Origin: UBA6107 sp034430175
Lineage (GTDB): Bacteria > Chloroflexota > Anaerolineae > Anaerolineales > Anaerolineaceae
Reading direction: 5' to 3'
Assembly: GCA_034430175.1 (NCBI GenBank)
Contig: DAOUFI010000001.1
Location: forward strand, 124,001-188,000
DNA length: 64,000 nucleotides
The notes below the pieces were generated by a model. It searched no databases and was not told the DNA's origin. It was given only the letters and a program-made list of their open reading frames with translations. Below, one piece after another: positions 16,377 through 24,698 of the stretch. Position numbers and translations under genes: made by a program. Within the stretch, counting starts at the first letter, position 1; each line of letters starts with the position of its first letter.

Positions 16377-17341
16377 TGTTTCCGTAATTCATCATAGATC
16401 CTGGCGGTGGCGATGGAATCCGCCCAGGGGATGAGGTCGCTCTCGATCTTTCCCTGGCGGAAAAGATCGGCGCAATGCGCGATCTGGTAGATGAAACCAT
16501 CTGGAACGCGTTCTTCAAAACGTTCGCTCCGCAAGCCGGTGGAATCGAACAATTCACACATCATCGGCCCGCAAACGCTGTCAACTGTGATGCTTCCCTC
16601 TGTGCCGTAGATCTCTACACCCAGGGGGACTTCGACGTTGAAGGCACAGGCCAGGCTGGCCAACGCGCCACTGGCGAACCGTAAAGAGAAAGAGGCTGCC
16701 ATGTCCACACCGCTCGCAGCCAGCTCCGCTTCACCGCTTACCGAAACCGGATGCTCACCCAGGATGCCGGTGGTGAAATCAATGGGGTAAACTCCCACAT
16801 CAAACAGGCTGCCGCCGCCCAGGGCGGGGTCGAATAATCGGCTGCCGGGATTGTAATCGGTTTTGTAACAGTAACTGGCTTTGATCAGTTTTACCGCGCC
16901 AATCTTTCCACTCCGTGACCACTCCCTGGCTTTGAAGAAGGCGGGCATGCAGCGTGTCCATAATGCTTCCATGAGCAATGTATGATTACGCTGAGCCACC
17001 TCTGCCAACTTGCAAGCTTCTTTTTCAGTCAGCACCAGGGGTTTCTCACACAATACGGCTTTGTGATTTTCCAGACAGGCTTTGCTGATGTCGAAGTGGC
17101 GGTCGTTGGTCAGACCGATGTAGACGATATCCACGTTCGGATCGTCAATGACGTCTACATAGCGCGAATACGCTTTGATCGCATGGTGTTTGCCGGAAAA
17201 GGTTTGAGCACGCTGCAGATCGCGGGCTGCCACAGCGGTCAAAGCCACACCGGGAACTGTGTTAAGCGCTGCGGCAAACCGATCTGAGATGTATCCGGCG
17301 CCCACGATACCGAAGTTGACGGTCTTTCTCTCGTTAGTCAT
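16361..17341 (-). CDS. Gfo/Idh/MocA family oxidoreductase
   Basis: The 326-residue protein has an N-terminal Rossmann motif GIVGAGYISDRFAAAL and the family signature KACLENHKAVLCEKPLVLTEKEA, where the E-K-P lysine is catalytic, followed by the C-terminal alpha/beta domain with GGGSLFDVGVYPIDFT. Length and motifs match dimeric dihydrodiol dehydrogenase/sugar dehydrogenase members that use NAD(P). The substrate is not known. It is the first gene of the group 17341-14850 and is preceded by a terminator hairpin. Confidence 0.88.
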   Translation of the reverse strand: MTNERKTVNFGIVGAGYISDRFAAALNTVPGVALTAVAARDLQRAQTFSGKHHAIKAYSRYVDVIDDPNVDIVYIGLTNDRHFDISKACLENHKAVLCEKPLVLTEKEACKLAEVAQRNHTLLMEALWTRCMPAFFKAREWSRSGKIGAVKLIKASYCYKTDYNPGSRLFDPALGGGSLFDVGVYPIDFTTGILGEHPVSVSGEAELAASGVDMAASFSLRFASGALASLACAFNVEVPLGVEIYGTEGSITVDSVCGPMMCELFDSTGLRSERFEERVPDGFIYQIAHCADLFRQGKIESDLIPWADSIATARIYDELRKQWKPK

Positions 17342-17361
17342 TGGTCTATTATAAATAGAAA

Positions 17362-17388
17362 AATCCCTCTGGACACAGCAGAGGGATT
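17362..17388 (-). terminator. intrinsic terminator after the DUF3788 gene
   Basis: A 9-bp stem AATCCCTCT / AGAGGGATT with a 9-nt loop is followed on the minus strand by TTTTCTATTTAT. It lies 17 nt beyond the stop of the DUF3788 gene. Confidence 0.75.
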
Positions 17389-17404
17389 GATCTGTGTCTT
17401 TTCC

Positions 17405-17830
17405 CTATTTGGAAGCAATCTTGAATTGCATGACCTTGTCGAAATCTTCGAGAACCTCAACATTACGAATCTCAAAGATGCACGGTTTGGATGTGCCCGT
17501 ATTCTTCGTGTCTCTGATCATTTGTCTGCGTGCCTCGCTGATCTCGAGCTTGTAGATTGCGTCGATGTGCTTTTCGGGGATATAGATCGTTGCCTTGATG
17601 AACCCCCGCCAGGCAGACATCCACACGATCGTACGCTTCTTTTTCTGCACCTTGCACAGCCAGGCTTTACCGTCGTGGTAATAACGCCAGGTGTATTCCA
17701 TCTCATTGGCATCGTAGAGTTTTAACAGTTCACGGTAAGCCGGATAGCCATCACCGAACAGGGCTGATAGCACCTTTTCGTCCGGGTAGATCGTTTCATC
17801 GCAAAGTTCGATTTGATTGTTTGCGCTCAT
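17405..17830 (-). CDS. DUF3788 family protein
   Basis: The 141-residue product contains YTWRYYHDGKAWLCKVQKKKRTIVWMSAWRGFIKATIYIPEKH, the characteristic core of DUF3788, a small alpha/beta protein family of unknown function related in fold to YdhG/YjhX-like DUF1801 proteins. It lacks signal peptide or membrane segments. It follows the large glycosyltransferase gene by 52 nt on the same strand and ends at a terminator. Confidence 0.75.
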   Translation of the reverse strand: MSANNQIELCDETIYPDEKVLSALFGDGYPAYRELLKLYDANEMEYTWRYYHDGKAWLCKVQKKKRTIVWMSAWRGFIKATIYIPEKHIDAIYKLEISEARRQMIRDTKNTGTSKPCIFEIRNVEVLEDFDKVMQFKIASK

Positions 17831-17882
17831 TTTTCCTCACCTGTATAGATTGTTCTCGGGGGATTGCCTTTTTTTGTACGAT

Positions 17883-19562
17883 CTAATCCTTGATGAACAA
17901 CTGTACAAGCCCGCCATAGAATTCTTGGGTGTACACGAGCGTCAATTGAGTTTCCAGGATTTGCGGCACTAATCCCATCGGATCGGTGACCGCAGTGTTG
18001 CTGTAGATCAGCCAAACCCGGTCATGCCCATCGAGAGCTGAGGCTAGCCCAGGGATATCAGCGCTGGTCATCACGGGCTCGGAGACGCCGCTTTGCTCCA
18101 GATCCAGTGGAATGCCTTGTTTCTCTACTTGAAGGTAATAATGCTCTTCGTAAGGAATGAAGTAGTAATTGAACGGAATTTCATTGAGATTGGAATTGAA
18201 CAGGATCAGATCTCCCTTTTCCACATGGCCGACGACGGTACGGGCAGCTATTTCCCAGTTTTCTTTTTGGTAGTATTTTAGATAGTCGCTAATGGCAAAG
18301 ATGTTCAGCGTCCCAAGCAGACCAACGACTAAAAAGATCAAACCGCGCTGACGAAGCTGGGCAATGCCTGCCGCCAGGAGAAGAAATAGTGGAATGGTGG
18401 TCCAGATAAGGGTCTGACCATCTAAAGCCGGCTGCCAGAGACTGACGAGAAGTTCCAGCAGGATGGGTAGCGAAAAAGCTGCAGCCAGGAAAATAAATTG
18501 AGCGAGCTTCTTACGGAAGGAGAACAATCCCAGGAGGCCTAAAACTCCGTAGGCGATCCAGAGACCGGCGGCAAAACCAGCAGGGAGGGTGGTGGAAGCG
18601 TTCAAGAATGACTTGATGAGATCCATTACGCCAGACCAAGTGGGAGGGGTCAAAACCGGCCAATGCGAAATCAACCCGCCCAGTTTTATGTAGGGGATCA
18701 GCCAGGGGAGCCATAATAACAAGATGGCGGTCTGGGCCATAAGCCAACTTCTCAAGGTGGGCGCGTGCATGGACTGTTGAATATTCTTCCCCTTGGTTTT
18801 TTGCACGAGCATTAACCCGAAGGCAAACAGGTTGGTGGTGATGAAGAAGATCACTCCTGTATTGTGGCTCAGCAAGGTGGCAGCGGAGAAAAGGACGAAA
18901 CCCACCCAGGCAAGGTCGACACCGATGCCGCCCCTGGGGATGCGCAGCACGCGCAGAAGCCATTTCTGCCAGCGCGGCAGGAATTCGGTCTCTTCGTCGG
19001 GCTCGGAATCGTCCGCTGACTGTGGCTGCCCATGACCACGCCAGGCATGCCAGAGGGAGCGGAGTTGCATTCCGAACGGTTTGTCTGCGTTGGGATCGGT
19101 CAATAACCGGGTCAGCGCGCTTAACGCGATGGCTGCGTTGAAGGTAAGCAGAGTGTACATGCTTGTGTCTTGCGCGAAGTAGATGTGAAAAGGAGAAACT
19201 GCCAGGAGCACTGCCGCGGCCAAACCCATCACTGGACCAGCGAGCCGTTTGCCGATCCGATAGATAATAGGAATTGTCAGGGCACCATAAAACACTGAAA
19301 AGAAACGGGCGTAATAGGGGGAAGCTCCGTTGATCGCTGTCCATATATGCAAAAGAAAATAATACAGAGGGGGTTGTCCGTTGATCCGTGCAGCCCAGGG
19401 AATGATCTCACCCAAACCGTGACCAGCGATCCACAAATTTATGGTTTCCTCCAACCACATCCCTTTGAAGGAGAGCATCAATGCCCGGATAAAGGCTCCC
19501 ACCAGGGTAACCACCAATACAAGCCAGGGCGCAAATTCCTCAATATCGGGTTCATCGTTCAT
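17883..19562 (-). CDS. GT39-like membrane glycosyltransferase
   Basis: The 559-residue protein has about ten hydrophobic helices. The first external loop holds an acidic pair in MWLEETINLWIAG, and a later segment RINGQPPLYYFLLHIWTAINGASPYYARFFSVFYGALTI is the typical region of ArnT/PMT-type dolichyl- or undecaprenyl-phosphate sugar transferases (GT39/PMT_2). A charged cytoplasmic loop (residues 150-190) interrupts the helices, and the C-terminal 130 residues form a soluble exported domain. It likely transfers a sugar from a lipid carrier to an envelope acceptor; donor and acceptor are unknown. Confidence 0.82.
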   Translation of the reverse strand: MNDEPDIEEFAPWLVLVVTLVGAFIRALMLSFKGMWLEETINLWIAGHGLGEIIPWAARINGQPPLYYFLLHIWTAINGASPYYARFFSVFYGALTIPIIYRIGKRLAGPVMGLAAAVLLAVSPFHIYFAQDTSMYTLLTFNAAIALSALTRLLTDPNADKPFGMQLRSLWHAWRGHGQPQSADDSEPDEETEFLPRWQKWLLRVLRIPRGGIGVDLAWVGFVLFSAATLLSHNTGVIFFITTNLFAFGLMLVQKTKGKNIQQSMHAPTLRSWLMAQTAILLLWLPWLIPYIKLGGLISHWPVLTPPTWSGVMDLIKSFLNASTTLPAGFAAGLWIAYGVLGLLGLFSFRKKLAQFIFLAAAFSLPILLELLVSLWQPALDGQTLIWTTIPLFLLLAAGIAQLRQRGLIFLVVGLLGTLNIFAISDYLKYYQKENWEIAARTVVGHVEKGDLILFNSNLNEIPFNYYFIPYEEHYYLQVEKQGIPLDLEQSGVSEPVMTSADIPGLASALDGHDRVWLIYSNTAVTDPMGLVPQILETQLTLVYTQEFYGGLVQLFIKD

Positions 19563-20063
19563 ACCAATTGTTATTCACCTTATTTGGCGTAAATTAATAC
19601 ATGACAACAAAAATACTACCACGGTTTGGTGAGTAAAAATACAGCTTGTTCTGCCGACCCAAATTGGATGATCAATGGATGTGTCGCAACCCTCGTTTTG
19701 CTCTGGTATGGCTGAGCAATCATGAACCGCCATAAAAAGTTCCCCGGGTAATCGATCACGTCATTGTAATCTGAGCCGATGAGCAACAGGCTAAAACCGG
19801 TTGGTTATCGGATTAGGCGGCTCGCATCCAGGCATGTTCCGAGAAGAATGCCTGGGCTATCGTAACTGTGTTATCTGTCACTATCTTCCGTTTCTGCGGG
19901 GTGAGGGTTTCGCTCAAGCTGCAATAAGAGAGGACGTTTTGTGCATTAATGCGCTTGAAATGAATATCGGAAGTGCAAAAATTGTCTATGTGTTTCCTTT
20001 TCGTTGTAGTGGATTTACTTATTTTTTTGTAGACGATTCTTTGCTCTCGATTCTCAACTCTCG
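19563..20063. other. intergenic region with possible gene remnant
   Basis: This 500-nt stretch between the GT39-like gene and the PAS gene holds no intact gene. It contains an open minus-strand segment (19616-19804, listed separately) and an inverted repeat CCAGGCAT (19828-19835) / ATGCCTGG (19848-19855). A plus-strand open frame starting at 19801 runs into the antisense of the PAS gene and is not credible. Confidence 0.5.
19616..19804 (-). pseudogene. possible C-terminal gene fragment
   Basis: A 62-codon minus-strand open segment ends with TAG at 19616-19618 and reads protein-like text such as LLLIGSDYNDVIDYPG and PLIIQFGSAEQAVFLLTKPW. It is cut upstream by an in-frame TAA (19805-19807), and its only ATG is internal (19723) without a ribosome-binding site. 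The family is not recognised. It may be the tail of a decayed membrane or glycosyltransferase gene, or chance. Confidence 0.25.
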
Positions 20064-20501
20064 TTATTTCTCTTCATCCAGCAGCTTGCGTTCGCCTTCC
20101 AGTTTGCGGATTTCGGTCACATCCTGGGTGACCTCGAGGGTGCCGAGAAATTTACCCTGCGGGTTGCGCACGGCGTAGTAACGGATGTAGATGAAATGAC
20201 TGTCCTCACCTTTGGTCTGGAGCCAGAACTCGGCGCTGTCGCGGGTGCCGGCGCGGAAGTCTTCGAGTATCTTGAATACAGTCTGTACGCTCTCGGGGGC
20301 ATGGCAGTTGAGCACGTTGCGCCCGATGATATCGGGGGTGCGCTCGAACACACGATGCTTGCCGCCCGAGTAGAAACGTACGTCGTTGCCCTCGTCCACG
20401 AAAGTCACGTCAACGGGCAGGTGAGTGAAGATACCAGCGATCTGCTCCGGAGTTAGCGCGCCGATCTGCAGCGGGATGCGATTGTCTGTTGAATTGGTCA
20501 T
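20064..20501 (-). CDS. PAS domain protein (DUF438 C-terminal type)
   Basis: This 145-residue protein is essentially one PAS domain: FTHLPVDVTFVDEGNDVRFYSGG, then FERTPDIIGRNVLNCHAPESVQTVFKIL, an FWLQTKGEDSHFIYIRYYAVRN strand pair and the PAC-like GKFLGTLEVTQDVTEIRKLEGERKLL. The NVLNCHAPESV segment is that of PAS domains found at the C-terminus of DUF438 proteins, where ligand or cofactor binding is suspected. There is no output domain, so it would act as a stand-alone sensor or partner. The short coiled end suggests dimerisation. Confidence 0.82.
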   Translation of the reverse strand: MTNSTDNRIPLQIGALTPEQIAGIFTHLPVDVTFVDEGNDVRFYSGGKHRVFERTPDIIGRNVLNCHAPESVQTVFKILEDFRAGTRDSAEFWLQTKGEDSHFIYIRYYAVRNPQGKFLGTLEVTQDVTEIRKLEGERKLLDEEK

Positions 20502-20610
20502 AGGAACCTCTAATTATGATAAATTATGTCTATATTATACATGTGAAGGTTCAGTGTTTACAAAACTCAGTGAGCTCTTGATAGAAATGTGATCGAGCGA
20601 GGTGACAATA

Positions 20611-21048
20611 TTACAGTTGAGATTTTGAAGTGAACTCAACGGATGCATCTGGTAAAATCCAAAAGATTACTATACCAAGCTGATCAATTACAGGTTTTAT
20701 GGAGTTGATTGATCGTATGTGGAATTTTGTTTTTGGTAAAGCTATCGCTGATAACACTCTCATTCCTTCTTCTTCAGGTCTCGACAAGACCTGAACCGCT
20801 TTATAAAGAGCTTCGGCTACATGAATTTTGACTTGAGCGTTATCAAAAGGTTTCCCATATCGTTCACTTGTTTGTCTTGAACTAGTCTCACCTTTGGCTT
20901 CCACTGAAATCCTTTGGTATTCCTTCGAAGAATTTTCCGCAATAATATCGTCACCATGTTGAGTAGTCGAAAGTTTTTGTAGAATAACATATCCTAACGA
21001 TTCCAACTCATTACATGTAGCATCAATTACATCTGACTCTAGTAACAT
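20611..21048 (-). CDS. orphan PD-(D/E)XK nuclease-like protein
   Basis: The 145-residue product carries STTQHGDDIIAENSS followed by ISVEAKGETSS: the Asp before a strand and the E-x-K of the next strand fit the PD-(D/E)XK nuclease fold, and an N-terminal helix with LLESDVIDATCNELESLGYVI resembles Mrr/endonuclease-like domains. No methyltransferase or other defence gene is adjacent. The gene is more AT-rich than its neighbours, suggesting acquisition by transfer. It could be a nuclease, a restriction-type effector or an inactive relative. Confidence 0.55.
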   Translation of the reverse strand: MLLESDVIDATCNELESLGYVILQKLSTTQHGDDIIAENSSKEYQRISVEAKGETSSRQTSERYGKPFDNAQVKIHVAEALYKAVQVLSRPEEEGMRVLSAIALPKTKFHIRSINSIKPVIDQLGIVIFWILPDASVEFTSKSQL

Positions 21049-21119
21049 TTCCTATCTCCAAATTAATATACTTGTTGTAATACTTTGTTTCAAAACTCCA
21101 AGTATTAATTTCTGGATTT

Positions 21120-21764
21120 TTACGCTTTTCTCAGTACATTCAGCGCTGCCACGCCGCGTTCACCGCTGTCACCAGAAGCGAAGTCTTTGAGCGAGTACAG
21201 GTAATACATGAAGCCATCCTTACCGTATTTTTTCTTAAAGCCATTGATGAAATTCTTCTCTACCGCGGCGTTGACTACCCGACCGATAAACAGGCTGGAA
21301 ATGCCCTGGCCGGAAAGATCGGTGTGCGAGTGGTAGACACATTCCAGCGACATGAATGCTTCCTTGATCCGCGGCAAGCGGATGCACCTGGACGGCTCCG
21401 CGGTGAAGCCGCCAGCCACGATTTCGTCTGTCTCAGCTTCGTTGTGGACGATAGTCTGGTAGCAAGCGTCAAAGTAAGCCTCGCTTATGAAGTTGATGCA
21501 GAACTCCCGGGTGCGCAGTATGTTGGCAAAGGTGTGCATGTGGTTGAGCAGGGGAGTGATGGCGAAGTAGCCACCGCAGTCACCGGTGAAGGAGCTCCAC
21601 GATTGGAAGCAGGCATTGGGTTTACCATTCTCCTTCAGCGTGGTGATGAGGAACAACGTGTGAGGGATGCCCAATGCCATTTCATAATGCGAGAAGAGCC
21701 TGAACTCTCCCGGCCAGCGGTCCTGAAAGTTTTCGGGTCTGACGTCCCCTATTTCGATCTTCAT
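21120..21764 (-). CDS. flavin reductase family protein (FMN-binding split barrel)
   Basis: From ATG 21764 the product is 214 residues. The central part LITTLKENGKPNACFQSWSSFTGDCGGYFAITPLLNHMHTFANILRTREFCINFIS follows the flavin-reductase/DIM6 pattern, a split-barrel flavoprotein using NAD(P)H or acting as an FMN-binding oxidoreductase. I chose 21764 because GGAGGG precedes it; the longer reading would use a GTG inside that ribosome-binding site. A TATAAT box at 21794-21799 lies just upstream. Substrate is unknown. Confidence 0.8.
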   Translation of the reverse strand: MKIEIGDVRPENFQDRWPGEFRLFSHYEMALGIPHTLFLITTLKENGKPNACFQSWSSFTGDCGGYFAITPLLNHMHTFANILRTREFCINFISEAYFDACYQTIVHNEAETDEIVAGGFTAEPSRCIRLPRIKEAFMSLECVYHSHTDLSGQGISSLFIGRVVNAAVEKNFINGFKKKYGKDGFMYYLYSLKDFASGDSGERGVAALNVLRKA

Positions 21765-21793
21765 GATCCCTCCCACTTTTAATTTCTATGTCC

Positions 21794-21799
21794 ATTATA
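21794..21799 (-). promoter_or_regulatory. candidate -10 box of the flavin reductase gene
   Basis: A perfect TATAAT preceded directly by TG on the minus strand, 30 nt before the ATG at 21764. No good -35 is visible at the standard distance. Confidence 0.4.
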
Positions 21800-21912
21800 C
21801 AAAAACATCCCATCGATGAATGTATAACCGCCATCCTCACGGAGAGCGGTAAATTCTTTTTTTGGTTCTGTATATCTACTTATTATGATGTCGCTAACAG
21901 GTAAAACATCAC

Positions 21913-22314
21913 TCAGCCTTCTTCTGGTTTATGCTGTGAAGTATAGGAATACCAACGGACTCCGAAATTATTGACAATGTCAGCCGAATTCGGACTCCAT
22001 GGCAGCGCCACAAACTCTCTCAGCATGTGTGCTAACAACTATGCGTTTAATAGGCGTGGCAAAGTTCATGGTCGTTATTCAGGTTCGCTCCCAGGCTCAT
22101 GGTGGGGTGCCTAGTTGAAAGTATCAAGTGAACGATACCTGCGTCGCCATTTCGCTCATGGCAAAAATCGACACCATCCATTCAGAAACTCTGCTTGCAA
22201 GTAAGAGCCATCCTTGTTAATTGTGTTGTAACCCGGAATCATTCCAAAGGCATTAATAGATAAATCTGCTGCCTTGATGTTGTTCTTGACATATAATGTT
22301 GCGCCAAGATCCAT
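21913..22314 (-). pseudogene. VOC (PhnB-like) family pseudogene with several frameshifts
   Basis: On the minus strand an ATG at 22314, preceded by AGGAG, starts MDLGATLYVKNNIKAADLSINAFGM..GSYLQAEFL, the opening of a PhnB-like VOC protein. It then meets a TGA. Homologous text continues in a second frame (VSIFAMSE), then a third (HPTMSLGANLNNDHELCHAY), and returns to the first frame for ALPWSPNSADIVNNFGVRWYSY, ending at TGA 21913. The overall 134-codon span matches the intact family, so at least three small indels have accumulated without large deletion. No functional product is expected. It explains most of the otherwise empty 21,780-22,560 gap. Confidence 0.8.
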
Positions 22315-22462
22315 TTTTTCTCCTGAGGTAATGATGAGTTTTCATCAATCCAGATAATTTAGAAGTGTATTATCAGAGATGACGAAAATGAGTGGGGAGT
22401 TGTTGAGTAAGGCGCTTAAACTTTTTCGCGTCATTTTATTTATGTTCGCAGCAGGTTCCAAC

Positions 22463-22494
22463 AAAAACCACCTTCACACAGGAAGGTGGTTTTT
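22463..22494 (-). terminator. strong bidirectional-looking terminator
   Basis: A 13-bp perfect stem AAAAACCACCTTC / GAAGGTGGTTTTT with a 6-nt loop lies 66 nt after the stop of the DUF5666-like gene. A- and T-tracts within the stem allow function on either strand. Confidence 0.85.
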
Positions 22495-22560
22495 AGTCCG
22501 TAGGGATTACTACTGATTGATTCTTAATTTTTCCCGGGTAGGGGGTTGTTTTTGATTGGA

Positions 22561-22992
22561 TTACGGTAGACAGCTTAATGACGCACCGACCGTAATCCGG
22601 GTGGCAGCCCAGATATCGTTGGCAACAAGGCCATTGACACTGACTGTTTGGTCCACCTGTAAATCAGCGAGACTGATCACGGTAGTAGTTACTCCATCTG
22701 TGAACAAGAAACGGGTATTCGAGGTCAATGTCAATTTAATTTGGGTACCAATATATGGCTGCACGAGCTTATTTCCACGCAAGACATTCACTGTGACGTA
22801 ATTGGTGCCCACTTCGGCAATCGTTCCGGTGAGGGCAAATGTGCCGCGGGGACTTTTTTGCTCAGTTCGAACGGTGGAGCCTGATCCGGCACCATTTCGG
22901 CCATCGGTGGGCCCTTTTCCAGCCGCAAAAACCGGAGTGACGATTAGGAAAGTGATCACAATAACCGATAAAATTGTAAGAAGCTTTTTCAT
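22561..22992 (-). CDS. secreted DUF5666-like protein
   Basis: From ATG 22992 the 143-residue protein has a clear signal peptide (MKKLLTILSVIVITFLIVTP-VFAAG, cleavage near residue 24), a Gly/Ser-rich linker and one small beta domain, FALTGTIAEVGTNYVTVNVLRGNKL..VSLADLQVDQTVSVNGLV, which reads like the OB-type DUF5666 domain. AGGAG lies 7 nt before the chosen start; a longer reading lacks one. It is divergent from the ECF sigma/DUF5667 pair, sharing an approximately 160-nt control region, so it is a likely target of that sigma factor. Molecular function unknown. Confidence 0.75.
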   Translation of the reverse strand: MKKLLTILSVIVITFLIVTPVFAAGKGPTDGRNGAGSGSTVRTEQKSPRGTFALTGTIAEVGTNYVTVNVLRGNKLVQPYIGTQIKLTLTSNTRFLFTDGVTTTVISLADLQVDQTVSVNGLVANDIWAATRITVGASLSCLP

Positions 22993-23071
22993 GTTAATTC
23001 TCCTTTTACCGATATGACGGATTCGTCTCAAAAGAGATACGAAAATCAGCAATTATTTAGAAAAGGAGAAT

Positions 23072-23096
23072 GGCAACTTCTGGTGGAGTATTCGTC
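23072..23096 (+). promoter_or_regulatory. possible ECF-type autoregulated promoter
   Basis: GGCAACTT (23072-23079) followed after a 15-nt spacer counted from GCAAC by CGTC (23093-23096) resembles the GGAAC-N16-CGTC pattern of ECF promoters. It would start transcription about 50 nt before the sigma-factor ATG at 23155. Confidence 0.3.
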
Positions 23097-23154
23097 GCTT
23101 ACAAAGCTGCGTATCGAAAGATGTAGTTTTCCGTCATAAGGATTGGAAAGTCAA

Positions 23155-23694
23155 ATGGTTCATGATTCTGAGTTGATAACCCGGGTACAGATATTCGATC
23201 AAAAGACCCTGGCGGAGGTTTACGATACCTACAGCCCGGCTCTCTATCGCTACGCCATGAGGCTGCTTGGAGATCAGGATTTGGCTGAAGATTGTGTCGC
23301 AGACACATTTATGAGATTTCTGCAGGCGGTACAGCAAAAGAAGGGCCCACGGGATTATTTACAGGCATACTTGTATCGTATGGCTCACAATTGGATCGTT
23401 GATTTTTATCGCAGCCAGCCAGGAAGGAATCAGGAATTAAAAGAAACGCGGAAAGATGGTCAGGATATTCCGGAAGATGTGGTACATCTTCACCAAAAAC
23501 AGAACAAACTGCGTGAGGTTTTACGTCATCTGACAGCAGATCAACTGCAGGTGATCACGTTGAAGTATTTTGAAGGGTGGGATTTCCCTGATATATCCAA
23601 AGCAATCGGGAAACCCATCGGAGCGGTCAAGGCCTTGCAACACCGAGCGCTGGTCACTCTCCGGAATGTGCTAAAGGAAGAGAACTTTTTATGA
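23155..23694 (+). CDS. ECF-type RNA polymerase sigma factor
   Basis: The 179-residue protein contains sigma region 2 (TLAEVYDTYSPALYRYAMRLLGDQDLAEDCVADTFMRFL ... YRMAHNWIVDFYRS) and region 4 (HLTADQLQVITLKYFEGWDFPDISKAIGKPIGAVKALQHRAL) with no regions 1 or 3. It should direct RNA polymerase to a small stress- or envelope-related regulon. I prefer ATG 23155, preceded by GGAAAG, over a TTG at 23143. The stop overlaps the start of the DUF5667 gene (ATGA at 23691-23694), indicating translational coupling with its presumed anti-sigma factor. Confidence 0.88.
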   Translation: MVHDSELITRVQIFDQKTLAEVYDTYSPALYRYAMRLLGDQDLAEDCVADTFMRFLQAVQQKKGPRDYLQAYLYRMAHNWIVDFYRSQPGRNQELKETRKDGQDIPEDVVHLHQKQNKLREVLRHLTADQLQVITLKYFEGWDFPDISKAIGKPIGAVKALQHRALVTLRNVLKEENFL

Positions 23695-24698
23695 GTAAAG
23701 CGAATTTTGAACTGCCGATCAAACAAATATTTGAGGATCTTGAGAAAATTCCATCGCGGAATCCGGAATTAGCGTCCCGAAAACGCGCATTATATCTACA
23801 GCAGGTAGCCGCCATGCGGCATTCTCTTTCACTGCAGCAAAATTTGAGTTTGGAAAAAGGAAAAAGAAAAGACCAGTATCCTCGTCATCATATAACACGG
23901 CCGTCAATTTTGAGGACATCAATGGCTGCCTTGCTTATTGTCATTATTATCCTTGCGGCTTCGGCAACGACAGTTTATGCCTCGCGAGAGAGTTTACCTG
24001 GCGATAGCCTTTATCCGGTTAAAATGCTCAGTGAAGACGCAACGATCGCTCTGGCGTTTTCGACGGAATCACGCATAAACTACGAGATGGATTTTGCAGA
24101 CCGCCGTATCTCGGAGATGCAAACACTGGCAGCATCTGGAGTTTCTATTCCTTTAGAAGTAAATGATCGTCTGCAAAACGAGTTGGATGCCATCTTGCAG
24201 TATGCTGCCGAATTGGAAGACACTTTGATCTTGAAGTTGATGCCCCTGCTACGATTACGTTCGGAGGTGCAACTTCAGGCAGTGGATGGACTTTTGACAC
24301 GTGTCCCGGAAGGTGACCTTCCTGCTGTTCTCCAAGCTCAAACGCGGATTCGTGAACAGATTAGGTTATGTGCGATGGGAGAGAGTGACCCACAGGGCTT
24401 CAGGATGCAGGTCAGACAACGTTATCAGTATCGCAATGGTTCAGGCGATAGCTCAACATCGAAAAATGGCACTGACGGTACGCCGGATACAGCCGGACAG
24501 GGAGGAAATGGTTACGGCCCTGATCAAGGCAATGGACAGCAGCGGATAGAAGGTTCACAGGCACCGGGCGGTAACGAAAATGGGGGCGGGGGTAATCAAC
24601 CACCTTTGAGTGATGGTCAATCATCAATGATACCAGAACCAAATGGACCCGGAATGAACGCGACCCAGATACCTGGCGGTCAAAAGAAAGGGCACTAA
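23691..24698 (+). CDS. DUF5667 membrane protein, probable anti-sigma factor
   Basis: The 335-residue protein has a cytoplasmic N-terminus (1-75), one membrane helix (about 78-98, MAALLIVIIILAASATTVYA), then the DUF5667 core ESLPGDSLYPVKMLSEDATIALAFSTESRINYEMDFADRRISEM. It ends in a long low-complexity Gly/Asn/Pro/Gln tail (about 240-335). DUF5667 proteins in Actinobacteria and Chloroflexota are commonly encoded right after ECF sigma factors. The fold placement and ATGA overlap with the sigma gene support sequestration of sigma by the cytoplasmic part. That role is inferred, not shown. Confidence 0.8.
   Translation: MSKANFELPIKQIFEDLEKIPSRNPELASRKRALYLQQVAAMRHSLSLQQNLSLEKGKRKDQYPRHHITRPSILRTSMAALLIVIIILAASATTVYASRESLPGDSLYPVKMLSEDATIALAFSTESRINYEMDFADRRISEMQTLAASGVSIPLEVNDRLQNELDAILQYAAELEDTLILKLMPLLRLRSEVQLQAVDGLLTRVPEGDLPAVLQAQTRIREQIRLCAMGESDPQGFRMQVRQRYQYRNGSGDSSTSKNGTDGTPDTAGQGGNGYGPDQGNGQQRIEGSQAPGGNENGGGGNQPPLSDGQSSMIPEPNGPGMNATQIPGGQKKGH

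Noticed and set aside
19801..20178. Plus-strand open frame before and across the PAS gene end
   Set aside because: The second half is antisense of the PAS gene and the rest lacks a ribosome-binding site and recognisable motifs.
21960..22100. Sequence resembling an integron attC site (GCTAACAACTATGCG) and a repeated CGGACTCC
   Set aside because: Both fall inside the VOC pseudogene and are explained by its decayed coding sequence; no integrase or cassette structure is present.
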